Source: Stramenopiles sp. TOSAG23-6 (taxonomy: Eukaryota > Sar). Taken from it: a stretch of 32,398 bases of DNA. The stretch is from contig LT635958.1 of NCBI GenBank assembly GCA_900128565.1, positions 1 through 32,398 on the forward strand, written 5' to 3'. The position numbers and the translations under genes are program-made. Under the pieces are notes generated by a model. The model searched no databases, was not told the DNA's origin, and saw only the letters and a list, made by a program, of their open reading frames with translations. Positions 26,330-32,398 of the stretch are shown piece after piece (the first letter of the stretch is position 1; every line of letters starts with the position of its first letter).

Positions 26330-27310
26330 ATGTGGGTTGTTACTCCCGATGTACTTGTGTTTGCTCCAAATGAACAGCAGGATATTACGTTGTACAACCC
26401 TGGTTCGTTTGATATTTCATATGTCATCAAGACTACTTCACCATTACACTGGAATGTAAAATATTCCAAAGGAGTTGTTCGCCCTAAAACTAAACTTGTG
26501 GTTCAAATACTGAATATTTCATCAGGTTGTGAAGGGAAAGGATTGGGTAAATTCCGCGTTGAAGGTCGTAATCCAAGGCATAATTTTTATGACGTTCGTA
26601 TTATTTCCGCAACGTTTGAACAAAATAACTCTGGTTCGATTTCTGAGTTTAACGTGAATAGAGATTTTGAGTATAATAGAGTTATTGGTGGTTCAGCTCT
26701 ACGACAGCGGGGTCTTTCCCAAAACAAATTTTCTTCGTCTCAACTTATGCATAAGCGCAAGGAAAGTACTAATGTAAATCGAATAGATAATAGTCGAAGT
26801 TACTTTGGTTTGACGTGTTATTGGATCTTCCCAATATTCGCTGGTCTTTCATCTGTCATATTTTTTTGCAATCAATATAGTACCCCCACAACCAACTTTG
26901 CAAACCCAAAATTAGTTAAAAATGCCATCGTTATTCTCATAAAATCTGTTATTCCATTATTCGAATTTAGTGGTACGTTTAAAAATATGGTTGATAATAG
27001 TGAAATAAATGTGAAAAAGAATACGATTGAGAAAAATCTGAGAAATGAAAATACAACTTTTATATTGCAAGTGATCATTATTTCATTTCTAATGGGTTGG
27101 TTTATTGCATTTCTTCAAACAGTATTGTTACCTTCTCTGTATGTTAAGGTAGATGATAATCCTTATAGCACGAAATTATCGAAATTATCAAAAAAAAATG
27201 AAGAAACTTTAAATAAAAGCAAACAAAGTGATATCAATAGTAACTGTACCAGCGCCACCAGCGATGAAGATTTTTGGATACACCCGGATGACGATGATGA
27301 GAGTAGTTGA
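26330..27310 (+). CDS. MSP-domain (MOSPD/VAP-like) protein with two membrane helices
   Basis: A single exon for 326 residues. Residues about 1-105 form an MSP-type beta sandwich: VTPDVLVFAPNEQQDITLYN, then VIKTTSPLHWNVKYSKGVVR and VRPKTKLVVQILN. Two hydrophobic helices follow, at about 163-185 (CYWIFPIFAGLSSVIFF) and 245-272 (IIISFLMGWFIAFLQTVLL), and then a cytosolic-type acidic tail ending DDDDESS. An MSP domain plus two C-terminal helices is the layout of MOSPD1/3 proteins, which tether the ER to other organelles or partners through FFAT-like motifs. True VAPs have one helix and a coiled coil, so this is closer to MOSPD. Confidence 0.82.
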   Translation: MWVVTPDVLVFAPNEQQDITLYNPGSFDISYVIKTTSPLHWNVKYSKGVVRPKTKLVVQILNISSGCEGKGLGKFRVEGRNPRHNFYDVRIISATFEQNNSGSISEFNVNRDFEYNRVIGGSALRQRGLSQNKFSSSQLMHKRKESTNVNRIDNSRSYFGLTCYWIFPIFAGLSSVIFFCNQYSTPTTNFANPKLVKNAIVILIKSVIPLFEFSGTFKNMVDNSEINVKKNTIEKNLRNENTTFILQVIIISFLMGWFIAFLQTVLLPSLYVKVDDNPYSTKLSKLSKKNEETLNKSKQSDINSNCTSATSDEDFWIHPDDDDESS

Positions 27311-27624
27311 ATCAAATTGTATTTCAATTTTTTGTAAGTCATAATACATATCATACTACTGAGGAAAAAGTATATTATCTGAAATAAAATAATTTTGGAA
27401 CAAACCTGCTCTGCATAAAGAAGTGAAAGGAATAAAAAAATTTGAATTCATTTTTTGAAATCGTATTTTTTGTAGCGCTTGTTGTTTGTGTTACAAGAAA
27501 CTGATAAAGAATTTCGTTGCTCTTCTTTTTCAAATATTAAACTACTGTGAATTGACATAACTGTTACCCACATACTACATTGTTAACTCAAACAAACTCA
27601 AATACACAATAGCATCAAAACAAC
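27311..27624. other. intergenic region upstream of the first large secreted protein
   Basis: A 314-bp spacer between two plus-strand genes. It contains AATTTTGGAACAAACCTGCT at 27391-27410, most of which recurs upstream of the next gene. No ORF is seen. Confidence 0.5.
27391..27411 (+). promoter_or_regulatory. extended promoter-motif candidate shared by two secreted-protein genes
   Basis: AATTTTGGAACAAACCTGCT lies 214 bp upstream of the 725-residue gene. The next gene has AATTTTGGAACAATCCTGTT, with 18 of 20 positions the same. The AAACCTGCT core is that of the other promoter sites. Confidence 0.5.
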
Positions 27625-29802
27625 ATGTTTCATTTAACGACTTTGATCATGACTACTTCCCTGTTTACGTTCGCTTACTCCACGAAAACTTCTGAACAGC
27701 GAAGACTCCGGGTTTCAGACATTGCTTATCCAAACAGTGAATTTATCAACGAGGATACGAATCAACTTGGAGTAATGTCGCGCCAGCAGCAGCCCACACA
27801 CATATCAACAAAACGTCTCACTTTTAGTCCTTTTAGTACGTCTCCTAGATTTCGTACAACAATGACAGCAGCAACTCGTGAAAGAAATACTTTCCCTCCC
27901 GAATTGTTTCAAGCATTAAACGAACTCTCTAACGCAAAGAAGAACCAGAAGCTGCTCTCTTCAAACACACAAGTGGGAGATCCTTTAAATCCAACCGATG
28001 GTGCAGCCGCAATGGATAAGAAAGATCCTGTGACATTGATACCTAGCATTGACGTCGAAACACCCAAGAATATCGAAGACAAGACAGACAAGGCTATCAT
28101 TGATGAAAAGAAATTGAATGAAACTCAGAGGAACGGGCTTGCAGAACAATTGCAAATCAATGTGACCCGTGCTGCAGCAATTAAAAAGGCCGCAGATGAA
28201 ATTCAAACATCCAACGAAAACACATTTGCTAAATTTACAGCACTGACACCAGTAGCAACGCCACCTGCAACAACAGTACCAGTGGAAACAAAACTAGTAG
28301 CAACGCCATCAGTACCGACAACACCGACAACACCAGTACCTTCAACACCAGTAATAGTGCCGCCAGTACCTTCAACACCAGTAACAGTGCCACCTGTAAC
28401 AACACCTGTACAAACAACACCTGTACAAACAACACCTGTACCAACAACAACAACGCCTGTAACAACACCTGTACAAACAACACCTGTAACACTTCCACCT
28501 GTACCAACAACACCTGAAGAAACGCCACCAGTAACAATAAAACCAATAACAACACCACCTGAAACTACACCAGTAGCAAAATCATCAGTGACTGTAATTG
28601 GAGATAATATTGACCCTGATCAAGTACTTCAAAATTTGCGTGTAAAAATTGATGGCTGTAACAAACGATTACAAGAAACTGAATCAAGACTTCCGTCAAA
28701 AGAAAATGCAGAAAATGCCGATAAATTTCAGCATTGGAAAGAAGATACACTGGGAAATGCTTTTGACTGTGCTGAGAAAAAGTTAAGGACTCAAATAAAA
28801 AAAGATGTAGCTCTTTGCCATAAGTCTGCCGAACAGGAACGAATAGCATCTGAAAATGATAAAGCTCGTTTAGAAGATCTTGAAAAGGCAATTAATACAC
28901 ATTCTGAAAATATTGATACTGCATTAAGTCAATTAAGTGAAGTTGAGGATAAATTTTCTTCAATAATCAATGAGGGAAAAGAAGCAAAATTAAGACTCTC
29001 AAAGTGTCGTGCTGATTTGATCACTTTATTTGAGTGGAAAGCTAAGTCTCTGGGAGAAACATTGAGTGGTGTCAAAGAAGATGGGGTAAAAGAATCAGTA
29101 GAATCAGAAACCTCTGCATTGACTGAAAATGTAGTCAAAGAAGATGGGGTAAAAGAATCAGTAGAATCAGAAACCTCTACATTGACTGAAAATGTAGTCA
29201 AAGAAGATGGGATAAAAACATCAGTAGAATCAGAAACCTCTGCATTGACTGAAAATGTACTCAAAGAAGATGGGATAAAAACATCGGTAGAAGAAAAAAC
29301 TCCAATTGAAAATACTACAAAAAAAACTCCAGACATAAAAGACAAAAATGTAAATGACAGCGATAAAAACAGAAGAGATAAGGAAATATATGAGGGAGAA
29401 AAACAAAAAGTCAAAGAGAGAATCGAAGAAAATGATCCTAAAACAAAGACTGGTGTGAAATTTGATAAAATTACGCGAGAAGTTGAAGAACTATTACCAC
29501 AACCTGGAAATCCTGAAGTAGATCAAAATACAAAAATACTGCTCGAAAATGTGTTGAAAAGTATTGAAGATCTTGCAACTCATTATAATGAACAAATTTT
29601 GGATGATGATCCTGAAACAGTTCTATCAAAATTAAGATCAAAAACTGACAAAATGATTGCCGAATTTGATCAAACGTATAAAAATCAAACTCATATTATG
29701 ACTCCAAAAGAACATGATTTAGTGATTGAAGAATTGAAGCAAAAAGCAGACCAAATAAACCAAAGTGTTGCAGATCGTATAGCTGATGGTGATTTTGATT
29801 AA
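27625..29802 (+). CDS. large secreted or surface protein with Thr/Pro/Val repeats and coiled coil
   Basis: A single exon for 725 residues. The N-terminal MFHLTTLIMTTSLFTFAYS is a signal peptide with likely cleavage after AYS. Residues about 205-320 are a Thr/Pro/Val mucin-like tract built from TTPV and TPVTVPP units, a probable O-glycosylation region. Residues about 335-475 are a coiled coil with four cysteines. Residues about 480-555 carry about four 21-residue repeats (core KEDGVKESVESETS). The C-terminal third is charged and helical. There is no C-terminal membrane helix, so it is probably soluble, wall- or matrix-associated. I do not recognise a family. Gene order, secretion, repeats and promoter motif link it to the following gene. 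Confidence 0.75.
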   Translation: MFHLTTLIMTTSLFTFAYSTKTSEQRRLRVSDIAYPNSEFINEDTNQLGVMSRQQQPTHISTKRLTFSPFSTSPRFRTTMTAATRERNTFPPELFQALNELSNAKKNQKLLSSNTQVGDPLNPTDGAAAMDKKDPVTLIPSIDVETPKNIEDKTDKAIIDEKKLNETQRNGLAEQLQINVTRAAAIKKAADEIQTSNENTFAKFTALTPVATPPATTVPVETKLVATPSVPTTPTTPVPSTPVIVPPVPSTPVTVPPVTTPVQTTPVQTTPVPTTTTPVTTPVQTTPVTLPPVPTTPEETPPVTIKPITTPPETTPVAKSSVTVIGDNIDPDQVLQNLRVKIDGCNKRLQETESRLPSKENAENADKFQHWKEDTLGNAFDCAEKKLRTQIKKDVALCHKSAEQERIASENDKARLEDLEKAINTHSENIDTALSQLSEVEDKFSSIINEGKEAKLRLSKCRADLITLFEWKAKSLGETLSGVKEDGVKESVESETSALTENVVKEDGVKESVESETSTLTENVVKEDGIKTSVESETSALTENVLKEDGIKTSVEEKTPIENTTKKTPDIKDKNVNDSDKNRRDKEIYEGEKQKVKERIEENDPKTKTGVKFDKITREVEELLPQPGNPEVDQNTKILLENVLKSIEDLATHYNEQILDDDPETVLSKLRSKTDKMIAEFDQTYKNQTHIMTPKEHDLVIEELKQKADQINQSVADRIADGDFD
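28231..28575 (+). repeat. low-complexity Thr/Pro/Val-coding repeat region
   Basis: Irregular, purine-poor repeats of ACACCTGTA/ACAACA-like units code for the TTPV/PVTVPP tract. The repeat units vary in length, as expected from slippage. Confidence 0.85.
29074..29310 (+). repeat. 63-bp in-frame tandem repeat (about four units)
   Basis: Units starting GTCAAAGAAGATGGGGTAAA recur every 63 bp. The first two are nearly identical, and the last is truncated and diverged. Each encodes 21 residues. Confidence 0.9.
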
Positions 29803-30193
29803 ATTGTGATATTTATATTACAATCTTGTAGATAACAATGAAACTCTATTTTGGAAGTAGTGATTTAAGTGATTTAATTCCTAATTATAAAATCATTCTG
29901 AATTTTGGAACAATCCTGTTTTGATGATGAAGAAAACTTTTTTTTTTCAAATTTTCAAATTTCAAATTCCTCTTTGGTCATCTGTGTGTGTGTGTGCTCC
30001 TTCTTCCCTTGTCTGCTGCAGCAACACTCGTTAACATATACTTGGCGTGTTGTCTTCTAGTATCTACTGCAATATCATTGATTGTGAAACATAGTAATTT
30101 TCTTTATCCTTCAGAAAGTTATTGTTAAAGAAATATATATCACTAGCGCTATAAGAAGTAGCGCGAAAAACGCAGTGAACTGTTAACACTACA
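29803..30193. other. intergenic region between the two secreted-protein genes
   Basis: A 391-bp spacer with AATTTTGGAACAATCCTGTT at 29901-29920, a short TG microsatellite (about 29982-29996) and poly-T. No ORF is seen. Confidence 0.5.
29901..29920 (+). promoter_or_regulatory. extended promoter-motif candidate, second copy
   Basis: AATTTTGGAACAATCCTGTT lies 274 bp before the start of the last gene. It differs at two positions from the copy at 27391. Confidence 0.5.
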
Positions 30194-32398
30194 ATGTTAC
30201 GTAATAGCTATGGTTTGAAAAGCGCCTTCTTTATCACATTTATTCTTGTTACATATGTTGGATTAAACAATGCATTGAAACTGCATGCACAATCAGATGT
30301 GTTGGCTAAGCTCGCGGAACCTGTCGTGGATACAGCGAAAACAGAAACAAAAGATGTGGTAACTAAGCTCGCGGAACCTGTCGTGGATACAGCGAAAACA
30401 GAAACAAAAGATGTGGTAACTAAGCTCGCGGAACCTGTCGTGGATACAGCGAAAACAGAAACAAAAGATGTGGTAACTAAGCTCGCGGAACCTGTCGTGG
30501 ATACAGCGAAAACAGAAGTAAATGATGTGATAGCTAAGCTCGTGGAACCTGTCGTGGATACACCGAAAACAGAAACAAATGATGTGGTGGCTAAACTTAG
30601 CGGTGCAGCCTTGATTAAAGCACAAAATGAAGCCAATAACAACGTCATATTGGCTACTGCTAAAGTAAATAGAATATTGATGAATTCTGGAGAATTTGCT
30701 TTGCAGGACACAATAAAAAATGAAAAAAAAATCCTTTCAAAAATTCAACTTTCACTCCAAAATATGGAAAACTCCCAAAAAGCACAACTAAAAGCGAATG
30801 CAATTCACCATGAGGCTACAAAGAAAGCTATGGAAGTACAGAATAAAATAATTCGAGAATTAAAGTCCACAACTGATATTCACCACAAGGCTACAAAGAA
30901 AGCTATGGGGCTCGAAGGCAAAATGATTGGAGCAATAAATTCTTCAGTGAAACATCTTCCAGAAAAAACAAAAATTATTGAGAAAAAAGCTGAAAAGATA
31001 GAAGAAGAAAAAACAAAAGAAGAAAAAAGAAACATCTCAAATTTACGAGGAGGAGCGGATTTGAAAAAGGTTATTACTAAGTTGTCTAAAAACGTTGGTA
31101 AACTAACAGTGCAAATCGGTTCTATGAAGCAGCTCGTAAAAACGAAAGCTACTGCTCCAACTCAGCCAACTCCAACGCAGCCTGTTGCACTTCAATCAGT
31201 ACCAGCAGAAACAAAAGCAGCTGCTCCAACTCAACCTGTTGCACTTCAACCAACGTCAGCAGAAACAAAAGCAGCTGCTCCAACTCAACCTGCTGCACTT
31301 CAACCAACGTCAGCAGAAACAGAAGGTACTGCTCCAGCTAAAATGGTTGCATCTGTAGAACCATGTGTGCCCACTATGAATCCATGTCCTGGTCCAGGAA
31401 AAACTGGTAAAAAACAACCTTTAGCAGCACCACCCTGCATACCTGAAATAAATCCTTGTCCTCCTCGCGAAGACTGGGTTACTCCTGTCGAAACATCTAT
31501 ACGCCAAAGCCGTCGAAAATCACTACATCACAGACCGCCTCATGGAAAAAGACATGAAGCTTTCCAGATTGAACCTCGAAAATCTCATCCTAATGATAAA
31601 TATGGATTTGATAAAGTATCTTCTGCTGAAGATAAAGCTAGAAAATTACGAAGACATGCTGAGGATCGTGGTGCTGCAGCCTCAAAAGTAAGCAAAGTTG
31701 TAAAAAAACACAGAGACGGACGAAAACGTGCAGATGACCGTGGTGTTGGTGAATCTAGAATAGTAAGCAAAGTTGTGAAAAAATACAGGGACGGTGAATT
31801 CGGAAAAGACGATGAAGAAGAAGATGCTGAAGATTTCGACAGCTATGACGACGATGGAGAAGACATGCATGAAGATGAAGACTCCGAAGATTTCGACAGC
31901 TATGACGACGATGGAGAAGACATGCATGAAGATGAAGACCCCGAAGATTTTGGCGACGATGAGATAGATATGCTTCAAGAAGATGAAGATGATAATGAAG
32001 ATGATGCGCCACCCTCAGGTAATCGTTTAGATGCTGATGAAGGGCCACCTGAAGTACCACTTGAAGCAAAGAAACCTTCATCAAATAAGGCTCCAGTACC
32101 TGGTGAAGAAGACGAAGTAGCAATCCCTGGTTTAGATGATGCGCCACCCTCTGGTGGTGTTTCAGATGATGATGAAGGATCAAATACTGGTTTAAATGAT
32201 GCTGAAGGACCACCTGAAGCAAAAGCGAAGAAACCTTCATCACCTGCGCCCGGTGCGCCAAAATCTGGCAAAGATGAAGGGGCAATCCCTGGTATAGAAG
32301 ATGCACCAGCCTCTGATGCCGATGCGCCAGCAACTGGTAAAGGTGAAGGTGAAATTCCTGGTATAGAAGATGCACCAGCGTCTGATGCCGATGCGCCA
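30194..32398 (+). CDS. large secreted repeat protein, 3' end outside the window
   Basis: The frame opens at ATG 30194 and has no stop through the window end, giving at least 735 residues. MLRNSYGLKSAFFITFILVT and the following YVGLNNA form a signal peptide or anchor. Residues about 39-135 carry five 19-residue repeats (core KLAEPVVDTAKTE). A helical, Lys-rich region follows (about 135-310), then Thr/Gln/Pro repeats (TQPVALQ, about 318-375) and a short Cys-rich module with two PC..P.NPCP units (about 393-430). A very basic stretch comes next, then a highly acidic tail (from about 535) with 19-residue units (core EDFDSYDDDGEDMHEDED) and, at the end, IPGIEDAPASDADAP repeats. Opposed basic and acidic blocks with repeats suggest an extracellular matrix or biomineral-type protein, but this is inference from composition only. 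Confidence 0.75.
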   Translation, partial: MLRNSYGLKSAFFITFILVTYVGLNNALKLHAQSDVLAKLAEPVVDTAKTETKDVVTKLAEPVVDTAKTETKDVVTKLAEPVVDTAKTETKDVVTKLAEPVVDTAKTEVNDVIAKLVEPVVDTPKTETNDVVAKLSGAALIKAQNEANNNVILATAKVNRILMNSGEFALQDTIKNEKKILSKIQLSLQNMENSQKAQLKANAIHHEATKKAMEVQNKIIRELKSTTDIHHKATKKAMGLEGKMIGAINSSVKHLPEKTKIIEKKAEKIEEEKTKEEKRNISNLRGGADLKKVITKLSKNVGKLTVQIGSMKQLVKTKATAPTQPTPTQPVALQSVPAETKAAAPTQPVALQPTSAETKAAAPTQPAALQPTSAETEGTAPAKMVASVEPCVPTMNPCPGPGKTGKKQPLAAPPCIPEINPCPPREDWVTPVETSIRQSRRKSLHHRPPHGKRHEAFQIEPRKSHPNDKYGFDKVSSAEDKARKLRRHAEDRGAAASKVSKVVKKHRDGRKRADDRGVGESRIVSKVVKKYRDGEFGKDDEEEDAEDFDSYDDDGEDMHEDEDSEDFDSYDDDGEDMHEDEDPEDFGDDEIDMLQEDEDDNEDDAPPSGNRLDADEGPPEVPLEAKKPSSNKAPVPGEEDEVAIPGLDDAPPSGGVSDDDEGSNTGLNDAEGPPEAKAKKPSSPAPGAPKSGKDEGAIPGIEDAPASDADAPATGKGEGEIPGIEDAPASDADAP
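30311..30595 (+). repeat. 57-bp in-frame tandem repeat (five units)
   Basis: CTCGCGGAACCTGTCGTGGA begins at 30311, 30368, 30425 and 30482, with a variant at 30539. The first three units are essentially identical in DNA, which points to recent expansion or gene-conversion homogenisation. The unit codes for 19 residues. Confidence 0.95.
31835..31945 (+). repeat. 57-bp acidic repeat (two units)
   Basis: GAAGATTTCGACAGCTATGA and what follows is repeated with a 57-bp period, giving two 19-residue acidic units; a third start is diverged (GAAGATTTTGGCGAC). The period equals that of the unrelated repeat at 30311. Confidence 0.85.

Noticed and set aside
27625-27760. Signal peptide followed by RRLR, formally an RxLR motif as in oomycete effectors
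   Set aside because: A four-residue match is frequent by chance, there is no EER-type segment after it, and the protein is long, repetitive and coiled-coil, unlike effectors.
28235-28558. Leu/Val-rich minus-strand ORF resembling a membrane protein
   Set aside because: It is the antisense reading of the Thr/Pro/Val repeats in the secreted-protein gene.
30208-30711. Repetitive minus-strand ORFs with SFVSVFAVSTTGSASLVTT units
   Set aside because: They are antisense to the 57-bp repeat. The plus-strand frame has a signal peptide and stays open for 735 codons, whereas these are confined to the repeat.
1-32398. tRNA genes or a CRISPR array
   Set aside because: No cloverleaf-compatible B-box and A-box pair was noticed, and the repeats present are in-frame coding repeats or introner copies with no spacer structure.

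Overview
This 32.4-kb window is nuclear DNA from an AT-rich unicellular eukaryote with a compact genome. The evidence is a 20S proteasome subunit, a U4/U6.U5 tri-snRNP protein (PRPF6), spliceosomal introns, and signal peptides. An RPGRIP1L-like transition-zone protein implies a cilium or flagellum. TAA, TAG and TGA all end recognisable genes, so the code looks standard. TTAGGG-like interstitial tracts fit a TTAGGG-type telomere. I cannot place the lineage from sequence alone, and nothing seen proves a plastid.

Layout: RPGRIP1L-like coiled-coil gene (-, cut by the window start); zinc alcohol dehydrogenase (+); SPFH/band-7 protein (-); SETD3/RLSMT-type SET methyltransferase (+); unknown acidic/basic protein (-); PP2C phosphatase (-); proteasome beta-3 (-, two exons); SGNH-like protein (+, two exons); HMG-box protein with a 25-residue repeat (-); secreted protein of unknown function (-, three exons); 90-residue ORF (+); PRPF6 (-); TBC-rhodanese protein of the TBCK type (-, six exons); IAH1-like SGNH esterase (-); MSP-domain membrane protein (+); and two large secreted low-complexity proteins (+,+), the last cut by the window end. 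Intergenic gaps are about 90-550 bp. No tRNA, rRNA or CRISPR was seen.

The most interesting signal is a family of about 100-nt introner-like elements. Seven complete copies and one partial copy interrupt four genes, always in the gene's sense orientation. They share a start (ATGTACGTTTTC), an internal palindrome (TTCGTACGAA), a branch-point-like GTACCTAAC and a tail (AATATTTTTCA). Removing them restores reading frames and ungapped homology (TBCK, SETD3), but most do not end in AG. The junctions that fit are AT..AC-like, or equivalently GT..AT where a 2-12 bp direct repeat flanks the element. Ordinary GT-AG introns occur in the same window (proteasome beta-3, SGNH-like gene, first intron of the secreted protein). 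This could be a mobile non-canonical intron family or, less likely, a DNA-level eliminated sequence with pointer repeats.

A second signal is an intergenic motif, ACAAACCTGCTY, in at least five promoter regions. Two neighbouring secreted-protein genes share a longer version.
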